Origin: Nibrella saemangeumensis
GTDB lineage: Bacteria > Bacteroidota > Bacteroidia > Cytophagales > Spirosomataceae
NCBI RefSeq assembly: GCF_039541915.1
Contig: NZ_BAABHD010000005.1
Location: forward strand, 372,001 to 436,000
DNA: 64,000 nucleotides
Direction of reading: 5' to 3'
Below are positions 17,361 through 26,211 of this stretch, piece by piece. The position numbers and the translations under genes are program-made. Under the pieces are notes generated by a model, which did no database searches, was not told the DNA's origin, and was given only the letters and a program-made list of their open reading frames with translations. Position 1 is the stretch's first letter. Each line of letters starts with the position of its first letter.

Positions 17361-18125
17361 ATGATTGGTTTACACGAAGAATACGAAGCAATGTTCCGGG
17401 TGGAGTCCCGGCTGTGGTGGTACCGGATTCTGCACGGGAAGGTAATGCGGCAGATTCAGCGGCAGTTTGGGGACAGCCGGGAGCTCCGGATTCTGGATGC
17501 GGGCTGCGGAACAGGCGGCATGCTATCGTTCCTGCAGCATAACGGCTACCGGAACCTGCGAGGCCTTGATCTGTCGGAAGATGCTGTTGCTTTCACCCGC
17601 TCCCGTGGTCTAAACGTCGGCCAACTGGATCTGCGCGATGTAGGTACGCTGCCACCTGAGCCATTCGATGTGATTATCTGTAACGACGTACTCTGCTATT
17701 TCTCCGACGACGAAATCCGGCACATTCTGACGGAGTTCCGGAACCGGTTAAAACCAGGTGGTCTGCTCATTACCAATAACAATGCCCTGAAGGCCTTTGA
17801 GGGCGTTCACTCGATTGTCCTGAAAATACCCCGACGGTTCACACTGGACGAGTTTAAAGGCTTCGGTAAGGCGGTAAACATGTCGCTTCGGTACGGCACC
17901 TACTGGAGTTTTCTGCTGGCTCCGCTTATCTGGTCGTACCGCAAAGCGCAACTGCTGGCCTTGCGGCTAAACATCCTGCAACTGCAAAACCTGCACTCCG
18001 ATGTGGGCTATCCCGGCGATGGTGTCAACGGACTGCTGTACGGCCTGGTGCGGGCCGAAGAACAGGTTTTCTCAAAAGCCCCCTTCGGCAGTTCGGTATT
18101 TGTGGTGTATCAGCGGCCCGCCTGA
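17361..18125 (+). CDS. class I SAM-dependent methyltransferase
   Basis: 254 residues. SAM-binding motif I is ILDAGCGTGG (residues 44-53), then LRGLDLSEDAV (motif II acidic residue), LDLRDVG, and VIICNDVLCYFSDDEI (motif IV/V region), followed by RLKPGGLLITNNNAL. The C-terminal part (about 160-254) has hydrophobic stretches YWSFLLAPLIWSY and an amphipathic region, so it may act on a lipid or at the membrane. Substrate not readable. The 3' end overlaps the convergent membrane protein by 16 bases. It could conceivably modify the product of the type III PKS 6 kb away, but nothing in the local layout supports that. Confidence 0.8.
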   Translation: MIGLHEEYEAMFRVESRLWWYRILHGKVMRQIQRQFGDSRELRILDAGCGTGGMLSFLQHNGYRNLRGLDLSEDAVAFTRSRGLNVGQLDLRDVGTLPPEPFDVIICNDVLCYFSDDEIRHILTEFRNRLKPGGLLITNNNALKAFEGVHSIVLKIPRRFTLDEFKGFGKAVNMSLRYGTYWSFLLAPLIWSYRKAQLLALRLNILQLQNLHSDVGYPGDGVNGLLYGLVRAEEQVFSKAPFGSSVFVVYQRPA

Positions 18126-19951
18126 TCGTCCGGACAGGCAAACCGGATGCGTTTACCCAGTGCCGGATTCAGTCGTGCCCGCAGCGAATCGGGCTTGGGA
18201 ATAAACACCATCCGGCTGGACATAGCGATATTGGTTTCAGCCACCGGCCGGCCAAACCGCCGGTAAAAGGCCTCTTCACAGCCAGGAGCCAGCAGATCCG
18301 GGTAGAGGTTGATACCGCTGAAGTCGTTGTAAGTAAAAAAATCGGCGAAGAACTGCATTTCGGCCTCGGTAAGGCACCGGCGCTGCCGGGTCGATTTGAA
18401 CATATCCGTATCATCTGGCACAAACAGACAAGGCCAGTTCGCACGCTGAAAGGGCGCAACCTGCGAGGGGTGCAATCGACCCAGAAAAAAGCCGATAACC
18501 TTCTTGTCGTGAAACCGGCGCAGGGCAAACGTGCCGGACGTCTGGTAGAAGAACGGGCAAAGATCTTCGCCTATACCATTGTCGCCCAGCGTGCAGAATG
18601 GCCAGTCGAGTACGGCCTCGCCAGGGGTCTGCTTTACTGTATTCATATAGGCGTAAAAATTCCGGTCCAGCTTTACGGGTTGGTAGTAGAGCGTATGAAA
18701 CTGGTAAGAAGTAATTGTTTCTGCCAGGGCCAGCGTTACAACCAGACTGAGCAGCAGGAGCGGCAACCGTTTCCAGTCTACCGATAAAGCCAGCAGGGTC
18801 AAAATAATCGGGTAGATGAGTGTAGCGCGGGACGATACTCGTGTAAACAGAAACCAGGGAAAAACCCGGAGCGTCGGTATACGGGTAGTATGGAACAACA
18901 GGCACATGGCCATCAGCAGCAGCAGCGGCAGGTAGACGGCTTTGTTCCGTGCCTGGAAAAACCCGATGAGGCTGAGCAGGACCAGAAATAGCCCCGGACT
19001 GGTTGGCCCCAACCCCTCCGTATGATCACGCAGCCAAGGTTGGTAATCGATATGGTACGGACTGACTCCCGGCAATAGCGGCAGTAGTAGCCGGAATGGG
19101 TTATCCCAGAAGGCACCCATCGGCAAATCGGCCGACTGCAGGCTTTTAGCGGCCGCAGCAATCTGCAGGACCAGCGGCAGATACAGGCAGGCCGCTCCAA
19201 GTATACCGCCAAGCAGGGCTATATGCTGCCATCGATGAACAAACAAATCAAGCCTGAAGTACTCTGGAAGCGACACCCGGCGTATCCGGCTGATGTAGAC
19301 TCCGACGCAAAACAACGCAGCCAGGGTAAACGACGACAGCGCATAGCCGGCTACATAGCCCAGGTTCAGCCCCAGCACCAGCGCCAGCAACAAGGCTTTC
19401 AGTAATAGAAAACGCAGCGTAAGCGGCTGCATCAGCCACACCCGACGTACCAGTAACCAGTCCGTCACTAAACCGAGCGTGGTCCAGTGCATGGCAGTAA
19501 ACGCCAGATGGCCGGGGTATTTGTGAATGGCGTAAAAATTACAAAACGCCAGCACCAGCGCAGCCAGACCCGCCTTTGAGTCACCCGTTACGGGTTTCAG
19601 CAGCCAGAATACGCCAAAAACCGTAACCAATGCCGAGAGTAACAGATAAACCTGCAGATACGGCCCGGTCGTACCCGTTAGCAGGTAAAAAAGCGCGTAA
19701 AACAGCTCCCGCTCCACCGCCCAATCCTGCAAAGCCTGGTTGGTGCCGTGCGGATACGCCAGCTGGTTATTGACCAGATCGAGCACTGGCAAGGGTGTAA
19801 AGGACAGATTGTTGGCAACGTAGTAGCCGTAATATTCCCAAACATCAGTGTCGCCCCAGCCGGTAATGGGGGTCTGAAAATCTTTTATAACCAACAGGCC
19901 GTAAAGGGCTGTCGCCAACAGGAAAATAACAATCCAGAAAGAAAGCCGCAT
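18110..19951 (-). CDS. polytopic membrane protein, GT-C glycosyltransferase-like
   Basis: 613 residues with about ten to twelve hydrophobic segments over residues 5-420 and a soluble C-terminal domain of roughly 190 residues. The first periplasmic loop begins TPITGWGDTDVWEYYGYYV and continues NNQLAYPHGTNQALQDW, an acidic-loop layout resembling GT-C fold glycosyltransferases (lipid-linked sugar donors) and DUF6311-like proteins. The C-terminal domain has FYAYMNTVKQTPGEAVLDWP and FFADFFTYNDFSGINLYPDLL. I cannot assign a donor or acceptor. Starts 12 bases downstream of the APC permease stop on the same strand, so the two may be cotranscribed. Confidence 0.6.
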   Translation of the reverse strand: MRLSFWIVIFLLATALYGLLVIKDFQTPITGWGDTDVWEYYGYYVANNLSFTPLPVLDLVNNQLAYPHGTNQALQDWAVERELFYALFYLLTGTTGPYLQVYLLLSALVTVFGVFWLLKPVTGDSKAGLAALVLAFCNFYAIHKYPGHLAFTAMHWTTLGLVTDWLLVRRVWLMQPLTLRFLLLKALLLALVLGLNLGYVAGYALSSFTLAALFCVGVYISRIRRVSLPEYFRLDLFVHRWQHIALLGGILGAACLYLPLVLQIAAAAKSLQSADLPMGAFWDNPFRLLLPLLPGVSPYHIDYQPWLRDHTEGLGPTSPGLFLVLLSLIGFFQARNKAVYLPLLLLMAMCLLFHTTRIPTLRVFPWFLFTRVSSRATLIYPIILTLLALSVDWKRLPLLLLSLVVTLALAETITSYQFHTLYYQPVKLDRNFYAYMNTVKQTPGEAVLDWPFCTLGDNGIGEDLCPFFYQTSGTFALRRFHDKKVIGFFLGRLHPSQVAPFQRANWPCLFVPDDTDMFKSTRQRRCLTEAEMQFFADFFTYNDFSGINLYPDLLAPGCEEAFYRRFGRPVAETNIAMSSRMVFIPKPDSLRARLNPALGKRIRFACPDDQAGR

Positions 19952-19963
19952 AGAGGGGTTTGC

Positions 19964-21418
19964 TTAGAACGGCCACTGGCGTTTGACTCTCGCCAAAATC
20001 AAAAAGGCCACGATGCCCAGAGTCGTAACCGTCAGCCCCGATAGCATAAAGGACCAGCCGGTGGAGACAAAAATAAACGCCCAGATGATAATTGCCAGCA
20101 CAACCGGCAACGGGTACAGCGGCATCCGAAACGGAAAACTGGAGCGGGGCCGGTTCCGGTGCAAAATCAGCAGCCCAACGGCCTGACCGATGAACTGCAC
20201 CACAATGCGCATCGCCAGAATGGCCGTAATGACGTCTGACAGCCGGAATAGCAGACTGAACACAAACGCCAGGGCCCCCAGGAAGAGCAGCGAGCGGTGC
20301 GGAAAGTGGCGGGTAGGATGCAAACGGGCGAAGACAGAAAAGAACTGACCGTCGGCGGCAGCCGCGTAGGGTACCCGCGAATACCCGAGCAGCACGGCAA
20401 ACAGGGATGAAAACGCGACCACCAGTACCAGCCAGGTAGCCATCTGGGCCGCTTCGGGGCCGTATAGCCGCTCCACAAACGTACTCACAATAAATTTACT
20501 CTGCTGCACCTCCTGCCAGGGAATCACACTGACTACACTCACGTTCATTAGCAGGTACAGCGCGGCAATCCCGACGATGGAAATAAACATACTGATGGGG
20601 ATGTTGCGCTTTGGGTTCTGAATCTCTGAGCCCAAATGGCAAACGTTGTAATAGCCCAGGTAACAATAAATCGTTTTGACCGAAGCGGCTCCGAGCCCTG
20701 CCCCAAATAGCCCGGTCGTTACCGGCCCGGCGGCCTGAACCACCTCCAGCACCGGTCGGGTAGCGTTGCTGAGGCCGCCGACAATGATCCAGCCCATCGT
20801 GGTCAGCACGCAGGCCCAGAGCAGCAGGCTAATGCGCCCAATGGTTTCGATACGCCGGTACAGCAGCAGGACAATGACAATGACCACCCCACCGGACACC
20901 AACCGACGCTGCCAGTCGTCGAGCGGGAAGAGGTAGGAAGCATACTGCGCAAAGCCAATAGACCCGGATGCGACCACCAGCGGAGCCTGAATCAGTGTTT
21001 GCCAGACAAACAGGAAGGAGAACAATCGGCCCCAGCGTTTTTCACCATAAGCGATTTTCAGAAAGTTGTAGCTGCCGCCGGCTTGGGGAAAGGCCGCGCC
21101 CAGTTCGGCCCAGACAAAAGCATCGATAAACGAGATCAGGGCACCGAGTACCCAGGCATAGATGAACTCCGGCCCGCCAATGGTCTGGATGACCAGCGGC
21201 AATACCACAAACGGTCCGATCCCGACCATATCAATCATGTTCAGGGCGGTTCCTTGCAGTAAGTTGAGCCGGTGGGGAAGCGTCTGTGAATCAGGAGCGG
21301 TAGCGTTTTCCAAGCGTACGGCAGCTTTTGGTTTATTGGCAAATGCTGCCAATGTATGAAAAGTTCCGGCAGCAGCGCATCTCCGCCCCCCCTTTCTCCA
21401 GGCTAATTTTACAAACAA
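19964..21418 (-). CDS. APC-family amino acid permease
   Basis: 484 residues as drawn, but the first 45 or so (Ala/Arg/Lys-rich) are not typical and the true start may be an internal TTG or other codon before LPHRLNLLQGTALNMIDMVG. About twelve membrane segments follow. The conserved APC segment MVGIGPFVVLPLVIQTIGG lies in helix 1 and AALISFIDAFVWAELGAAFP-like sequence in helix 2, with PQAGGSYNFLKIAYG. Import of amino acids or polyamines across the inner membrane is the family function; the substrate is unknown. Divergent from a secreted low-complexity protein 60 bases away; followed closely by the GT-C-like gene. Confidence 0.85.
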   Translation of the reverse strand: MFVKLAWRKGGRRCAAAGTFHTLAAFANKPKAAVRLENATAPDSQTLPHRLNLLQGTALNMIDMVGIGPFVVLPLVIQTIGGPEFIYAWVLGALISFIDAFVWAELGAAFPQAGGSYNFLKIAYGEKRWGRLFSFLFVWQTLIQAPLVVASGSIGFAQYASYLFPLDDWQRRLVSGGVVIVIVLLLYRRIETIGRISLLLWACVLTTMGWIIVGGLSNATRPVLEVVQAAGPVTTGLFGAGLGAASVKTIYCYLGYYNVCHLGSEIQNPKRNIPISMFISIVGIAALYLLMNVSVVSVIPWQEVQQSKFIVSTFVERLYGPEAAQMATWLVLVVAFSSLFAVLLGYSRVPYAAAADGQFFSVFARLHPTRHFPHRSLLFLGALAFVFSLLFRLSDVITAILAMRIVVQFIGQAVGLLILHRNRPRSSFPFRMPLYPLPVVLAIIIWAFIFVSTGWSFMLSGLTVTTLGIVAFLILARVKRQWPF

Positions 21419-21477
21419 AGCCTATCGATTAAGGTTGATTAGGTAACATTGGACTGATTTTGTAAATACATCATGTT

Positions 21478-22359
21478 ATGAAAAAGATACTGATCGGCGG
21501 ACTGGCCCTGTCTATGGTGCTGGCGGCCGAATCGATAGCGCAGACACAATCGCAGAAAACAACTTCCGGCGTCACCACCAAAGCCGCTAACCCAAAAAGC
21601 CAGACCAGTTCAAGTGAAGGGCTGCAGCGGACCGGCAGCGGAGATACCCGGCGGGGAAACGGAAAAATGGAAGGTAACACGGTCAGTCGAAGCGGAAATA
21701 GCTTTTACTCACCTACCGCACCCACTTCAGCCATTGGCTCCGAATACGTGATTGTAGCGCCGAGCGACAATATGCCAACCCGGTCGGCCGAAGCTAGTGC
21801 CAGCACTGAACGCGAACCCCGCTGGGTCAACCAACTGCCGGCGCTGGGACCACGCGTCCGGACGCAGGGTAGCTCGTCGGAAGGCAGTTCCAGTGTTCCT
21901 ACACCGGGAGGAGCACCGGGGACCAACACTAAAATTACGGTACGGCAGCAACCTAACCGCACTACCTCTACGTTATCGACTTCGGGTCAGACCGGCTCCC
22001 AGCGCCCTGGTTCCGTTGAGGGCGTTAGAAGCGAGGCCGGCGAGGCCGATAACCTGACTGGTCCTGATCAGGCGAATACCGGAAATGGTGGCGGACAACG
22101 CAGCCAAACCATGACCACATCCGAATCGGGCCCGGGTGGAGCCAGCACGTCGCGGGTCAATGTAAAGCCACAGGGACAACAGCCCGGTTCGGTTACCGAT
22201 GTTAACAAAGTAAACCAGCGGCCGGGCGATCGGGGTACGCAGACAAATGCCCGCGCAGGCGGCAATACCAACCAGCGCATCAGCAACACGGGTCAGGGAA
22301 CCGCCAAAGGCAGCCCTGCCAGCGGCAGCGGGAATGCGAAAGGACCCAGCGGTAATTAG
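21478..22359 (+). CDS. secreted Gly/Ser/Thr-rich low-complexity protein
   Basis: 293 residues. A clear signal peptide MKKILIGGLALSMVLAAES ends near AIAQ. The mature part is almost entirely Gly, Ser, Thr, Gln, Asn and Pro with evenly spread Arg/Glu, no predicted membrane segment, and no recognisable fold; motifs such as SSSEGSSSVPTPGGAP and NTGQGTAKGSPASGSG recur loosely. Likely an intrinsically disordered periplasmic or exported protein. A second protein of the same style (Thr-rich) is encoded at 38654-39457. Function unknown. A terminator follows 26 bases after the stop. Confidence 0.65.
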   Translation: MKKILIGGLALSMVLAAESIAQTQSQKTTSGVTTKAANPKSQTSSSEGLQRTGSGDTRRGNGKMEGNTVSRSGNSFYSPTAPTSAIGSEYVIVAPSDNMPTRSAEASASTEREPRWVNQLPALGPRVRTQGSSSEGSSSVPTPGGAPGTNTKITVRQQPNRTTSTLSTSGQTGSQRPGSVEGVRSEAGEADNLTGPDQANTGNGGGQRSQTMTTSESGPGGASTSRVNVKPQGQQPGSVTDVNKVNQRPGDRGTQTNARAGGNTNQRISNTGQGTAKGSPASGSGNAKGPSGN

Positions 22360-22384
22360 CAGCGGTACTCTTCCTGATACACAG

Positions 22385-22427
22385 AAAAGCCTCTCATTGC
22401 TCTATATGTAGCGGTGAGAGGTTTTTT
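22385..22427 (+). terminator. intrinsic terminator after the low-complexity protein gene
   Basis: AAGCCTCTCA pairs with TGAGAGGTTT across an 18-base loop, followed by a run of six T at 22422-22427. Confidence 0.75.
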
Positions 22428-22502
22428 GTGGGCTAAACCCTGTCTGAATCCAGCGGCAGATTACCTGGTTTTGCGTAAATTGGTGAAAATTTACCTTGCC
22501 CG

Positions 22503-24227
22503 ATGAACCTTAACCTGAAAGCAACTGCTCAAAATACCTACGACGCCATTGTCATTGGCTCAGGTATCAGCGGAGGCTGGGCCGCCAAAGAACTGACGCA
22601 AAAAGGCCTGCGCACCCTGGTACTGGAGCGGGGCCGCCCCATCGAACACGTTACCGACTACCCCACGACCATGTCGAGCCCGTGGGAGATGCACCACCGG
22701 GGCCGGTATCCGGTAACCGAACTTGAAAAAGCGCCCACCCAACGGAAAGTTGACTACGCCTTCAACGAATACTCCGGTCACTTCTTTATCCGCGACGAAG
22801 ATCATCCGTACACGCAGGTGAAGCCGTTCGACTGGATTCGGGGCTACCAGGTAGGCGGCAAGTCGCTGCTGTGGGCACGCTGGACCCAGCGCTGGGCACC
22901 TTTTAATTTTGAGGATAATCAGAAAGACGGCATCGGCATCGACTGGCCGATCCGGTACGACGACCTGGCTCCGTGGTACAGCTATGTTGAGCGGTTTGCG
23001 GGTATCAGTGGCAACAAAGATGGGCTGTCCACGCTGCCCGACGGCGAGTTTTTGCCCCCCTTCGAGATGTACTGCATTGAAAAACACGTCCGCGATGCCT
23101 GGAAGAAGCAGTTTCCCAACCGGCACCTGATCATCAGCCGCACGGCCAATCTGAGCAAAGCGCAGAAAATTCATCAGGAACTTGGCCGTGCCGACTGCCA
23201 GGCGCGCAACTGGTGCGCCCGTGGGTGCCTGTACGGCGCTTACTTCAGCAGTAATTCGGCCACCTTGCCTGCTGCCGCCAAAACCGGTCGCCTGACTATC
23301 CGGCCTTTCTCGGTGGTCCACTCCATCATCTACGATGAGAAAAGACAACGGGCAACGGGCGTACGGGTCATTGATACCAATACCAAAAAGGCCACCGAGT
23401 TCTTCGCCAAAGTAATTTTCGTGAATGCCGCCACGTTAAACTCTACCATGCTGTTGCTCAATTCGACCTCCAGCCGCTTCCCCAATGGGCTGGGTAACGA
23501 CAGCGGAGCTCTGGGCCACTATCTGATGGATCACAACTACCGGGGCCGCCTGTCGGGTATTTACGAAGGGAAGGAGTACAACGATATATATTATTACGGC
23601 CGCCGACCAACGGGTACGTACGTGCCCCGGTTCCGTAATGTGCTCAACGACAAACAAACTGATTTTGTCCGGGGCTATGCCTATGCCTGCGGAGGGAGCC
23701 GCCAGACCTGGGGCCGGGGTGTTGGCATGGACGGCTTCGGCGCTGAATTCAAAGAAGAGATTACGAAGCCCGGAATCTGGACCTTTGGCATGACCGCTAT
23801 GGGCGAAATGCTGCCGCGCTACGAGAACCACGTCCGGCTGAACCACGACAAGAAAGACCAGTGGGGCATGCCTACGCTCGATATCGACTGCCAGTGGGGC
23901 GACAACGAAGATAAGATGACGAAAGACGCCATTGAGCAAGGCAAAGCGATGATGGAAGCCGCAGGCATCACGGTAACAGCCGCTGTCGACAACCACCAGC
24001 CGCCGGGTCTGGCCATTCACGAAATGGGCACCTGCCGCATGGGCCGAGACCCTAAAACATCCGTGCTGAACCAGTGGAACCAGATGCACGCGGTAAAGAA
24101 CGTCTTCGTCACCGATGGGGCCAGCATGACCTCCTCCGCCTGCCAGAACCCCTCCCTCACGTATATGGCCTTAACCGCGCGGGCGGCAGACTATGCGGTG
24201 AAGACGCTGAAGAAGGGAGAGTTGTAA
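22503..24227 (+). CDS. GMC family oxidoreductase (periplasmic sugar dehydrogenase type)
   Basis: 574 residues. FAD dinucleotide-binding motif GSGISGG at residues 19-25, then LVLERGRP; catalytic His506 in IHEMGTCRMG and Asn549 in QNPSLTYMALTARAADYAV. Related to gluconate/glucoside dehydrogenase large subunits that oxidise sugar hydroxyls and pass electrons to a membrane carrier. It has no signal peptide; enzymes of this type are exported by piggy-back on a Tat-bearing small subunit, yet none is adjacent. The only small subunit visible (41469-42059) sits beside the paralogue at 39652-41370. The convergent cluster of two TIM-barrel isomerases and a DUF1080 protein suggests 3-keto-sugar processing. 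Confidence 0.88.
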   Translation: MNLNLKATAQNTYDAIVIGSGISGGWAAKELTQKGLRTLVLERGRPIEHVTDYPTTMSSPWEMHHRGRYPVTELEKAPTQRKVDYAFNEYSGHFFIRDEDHPYTQVKPFDWIRGYQVGGKSLLWARWTQRWAPFNFEDNQKDGIGIDWPIRYDDLAPWYSYVERFAGISGNKDGLSTLPDGEFLPPFEMYCIEKHVRDAWKKQFPNRHLIISRTANLSKAQKIHQELGRADCQARNWCARGCLYGAYFSSNSATLPAAAKTGRLTIRPFSVVHSIIYDEKRQRATGVRVIDTNTKKATEFFAKVIFVNAATLNSTMLLLNSTSSRFPNGLGNDSGALGHYLMDHNYRGRLSGIYEGKEYNDIYYYGRRPTGTYVPRFRNVLNDKQTDFVRGYAYACGGSRQTWGRGVGMDGFGAEFKEEITKPGIWTFGMTAMGEMLPRYENHVRLNHDKKDQWGMPTLDIDCQWGDNEDKMTKDAIEQGKAMMEAAGITVTAAVDNHQPPGLAIHEMGTCRMGRDPKTSVLNQWNQMHAVKNVFVTDGASMTSSACQNPSLTYMALTARAADYAVKTLKKGEL

Positions 24228-24229
24228 GT

Positions 24230-24304
24230 AAGTGGTTAGTCAATAGCCGTTAGTAGAATCCGCAATTAGCGACCAACAACTATCGACTAACCACTATTGA
24301 CTAC
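24230..24304. repeat. long intergenic inverted repeat (TTAGTCAATAG type)
   Basis: Left arm GTGGTTAGTCAATAG and right arm CTATCGACTAACCAC pair at 14 of 15 positions, with looser pairing outside. Fills the gap between the convergent GMC and TIM-barrel genes and touches the stop codon of the latter. Possibly a bidirectional terminator; same architecture as the GGTTCCA heptad copies but different sequence. Confidence 0.6.
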
Positions 24305-25185
24305 ACATCACAAATCAGCACCGACTTCTTCAGCGACTCCACCATACCGGCTTTGTCTTTAGCCGTAGGCACAAACTCCTGACCGATGAAGCCTTTGTAG
24401 CCGGTCGCTATAATGGCTTTCACGATGGCCGGGTAATAGATCTCCTGCGTCTCGTCGATCTCGTGCCGGCCCGGATGCCCGCCGGTATGGTAATGGCTGA
24501 TGTACTGGTGGTAGCGACGGATGTTGCGGATATGGTCGCCCGACATGCTCTGCATATGGAAGATGTCGTAAAGCAGCTTGAAGTTGGGTGAACCTACCAT
24601 TTCGCACAGTACCGCGCCCCACTCCACGTTGTCGGCCTGGTAGTCGGGGTGACTGTCGCGGGAACTGAGCAGTTCCATCGTCAGCAGCACGTTATTCTTC
24701 TCGGCAATAGGCATGATCCGTTTCAGCACCTTCTGGCTGTTGAGCAGACCCTGGTAATCGCCCAGGCCGTTGCGGTTTCCCGAAAAGCAGATCAGGTTAC
24801 GCACCCCGGCATTGGCCGCCTGCGGAATCAGATTGGTGTACAGGTCGACCAGCGTATCGTGGTTCTTCGGATTGTTGAAGAAGCTGGTCAGGCCGGTACC
24901 TTTGGGCCAATCCGTCCAGCCCATGGCCGAGGTCATGCCGTATTTGTTCAGCACCTTCCACTCCTCGGGGCCGGTCAGTTCCACCGACTCAATACCCAGG
25001 CTCTTGCTGATCTGCACCAGTTCCTCAAAGGGAATGCTTGAGTAACACCAGCGGCTCACCGAATGCCGGATATTGCCTTTAAGTTTCATCGGCGTGTCCA
25101 TGCCCATAGCGATGGATTCAAAGGCGGCTGCGGTCAGTGCAGTACCGGCTAGTTTTTTAAGTGCCGTTCGGCGGGAGGAAGACAT
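24301..25185 (-). CDS. Tat-exported TIM-barrel sugar isomerase/epimerase (hydroxypyruvate isomerase-like)
   Basis: 294 residues. The N-terminus SRRTALKKLAGTALTAAA is a twin-arginine signal. The body fits AP-endonuclease-like TIM barrels: SRWCYSSIPFEELVQISKSL, CFSGNRNGLGDYQG, LLTMELLSSRDSHPDY (metal Glu), DIFHMQSMSGDHIRNI, SHYHTGGHPGRHEIDE and GFIGQEFVP (second Glu). Annotated as hydroxypyruvate isomerase in many genomes, but Tat-exported versions beside GMC and DUF1080 proteins more likely act on periplasmic keto-sugars, as in C-glycoside and 3-keto-glycoside cleavage. Third gene of a minus-strand set with the paralogue at 25272 and DUF1080 at 26212. Confidence 0.82.
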   Translation of the reverse strand: MSSSRRTALKKLAGTALTAAAFESIAMGMDTPMKLKGNIRHSVSRWCYSSIPFEELVQISKSLGIESVELTGPEEWKVLNKYGMTSAMGWTDWPKGTGLTSFFNNPKNHDTLVDLYTNLIPQAANAGVRNLICFSGNRNGLGDYQGLLNSQKVLKRIMPIAEKNNVLLTMELLSSRDSHPDYQADNVEWGAVLCEMVGSPNFKLLYDIFHMQSMSGDHIRNIRRYHQYISHYHTGGHPGRHEIDETQEIYYPAIVKAIIATGYKGFIGQEFVPTAKDKAGMVESLKKSVLICDV

Positions 25186-25191
25186 TTTACT

Positions 25192-25268
25192 GTTTCAAGT
25201 TTCAGGTTTCAGGTTGTCTGTTCATGCTGCTTGTTAATTTCCCACACATGAAACTTGGAACCTGAAAC
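25192..25268. repeat. heptad-type inverted repeat, copy 2
   Basis: Left arm from 25192 reads GTTTCAAGTTTCAGGTTTCA; right arm 25247-25268 reads as the inverse (CATGAAACTTGGAACCTGAA and AC). Built of 7-bp units GTTTCAG/GTTTCAA. Occupies the whole gap between two TIM-barrel genes on the same strand. Confidence 0.75.
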
Positions 25269-25271
25269 AAT

Positions 25272-26132
25272 TTAAACATCACAAATCAACACCCCCTGCT
25301 TCAGCGAGGTGAGGGGGTCGCGCTTGGGGATGAATTCCTGGGCAACAAACCCTTTGTAGCCGGTGTCCAGAATGGCTTTCATCACGGCCGGATAGTAGAT
25401 TTCCTGCGTTTCGTCGATCTCGTTACGGCCGGGATTGCCGCCCGTGTGGTAGTGGCCGATGTATTTGCTGTTTTCTTTGAGCGTGCGAATGATATCGCCC
25501 TCCATGATCTGCATATGGTAGATATCGTACAGCAGCTTGAAGCTCTCCGAACCCACACGCCGGCAGAGTTCGGCACCCCAGGCGGTATGATCGCACATAT
25601 AGTCTTTGTGGTTGACCTTGCTGTTGAGCAGCTCCATGATCATCACCACGCCATGCTTTTCGGCGCTGCTCATCAGTCGTTTCAGACCTTTGGCACAGTT
25701 CTCCAGTCCCTGCTCGTCGGCCATACCCCGGCGGTTGCCCGAGAAGCAGATCACGTTGGTCAGGCCGGCCTCTTTCAGCTTGGGGAAGATGGCTTCGTAG
25801 CTGGCAATCAGCTCGTCGTGCAGGGCCGGGTTATTGAACCCGTTCTCGATGCCTTTGCCGGCACCCTGCGCCATGGAACAGGTCAGGTCGTACTTTTTCA
25901 GTACGGGCCATTCCGCAGGGCCGGTCAGGTCAAGCGCTTTCAGGCCGATTTCCTTCGCGGCTTTACAAAGCTCTTCGAGCGGAATTTTGCTGTAACACCA
26001 CCGGCAGGCCGAGTGGTTGATGTTACCTTTCAGGGCCGGAGCAGCAGCGGCCTGAGCAGCCAGCGTCTCGGTTAGCGACAGCGTCAGGGCAGTCCCGGTC
26101 AGAGTTTTTAGGGCGGATCGGCGGGTAGACAT
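25272..26132 (-). CDS. Tat-exported TIM-barrel isomerase/epimerase, paralogue
   Basis: 286 residues with Tat signal TRRSALKTLTGTALTLSL followed by an AQAAAA cleavage region. Same fold and motifs as its neighbour: CRWCYSKIPLEELCKAAKEI, CFSGNRRGMADEQG, MIMELLNSKVNHKDYMCD, DIYHMQIMEGDIIRTL, GHYHTGGNPGRNEIDE, GFVAQEFIP. Both catalytic Glu positions are kept, so both copies should be active. Probably a tandem duplication that diverged to different keto-sugar substrates. Heptad palindromes separate it from both neighbours. Confidence 0.82.
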   Translation of the reverse strand: MSTRRSALKTLTGTALTLSLTETLAAQAAAAPALKGNINHSACRWCYSKIPLEELCKAAKEIGLKALDLTGPAEWPVLKKYDLTCSMAQGAGKGIENGFNNPALHDELIASYEAIFPKLKEAGLTNVICFSGNRRGMADEQGLENCAKGLKRLMSSAEKHGVVMIMELLNSKVNHKDYMCDHTAWGAELCRRVGSESFKLLYDIYHMQIMEGDIIRTLKENSKYIGHYHTGGNPGRNEIDETQEIYYPAVMKAILDTGYKGFVAQEFIPKRDPLTSLKQGVLICDV

Positions 26133-26148
26133 TTTTTAAGGGTTTAGT

Positions 26149-26207
26149 ATTTCAGGTTCCACGCTTCAGGTTGGGCAATTCCGAACCTGAAACGTTGAAC
26201 CTGGAAC
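26149..26207. repeat. heptad-type inverted repeat, copy 3
   Basis: Left arm 26149-26172 (TTTCAGGTTCCACGCTTCAG) and right arm 26184-26207 (AACCTGAAACGTTGAACCTG) pair along about 21 of 24 positions with a short loop. Lies between the TIM-barrel paralogue and the DUF1080 gene. Confidence 0.75.
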
Positions 26208-26211
26208 AGAA

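Noticed and set aside
9009..18125. A single polyketide cluster from UbiA to the methyltransferase
   Set aside because: The methyltransferase is 6 kb away, beyond TerC and the helicase, on its own unit.
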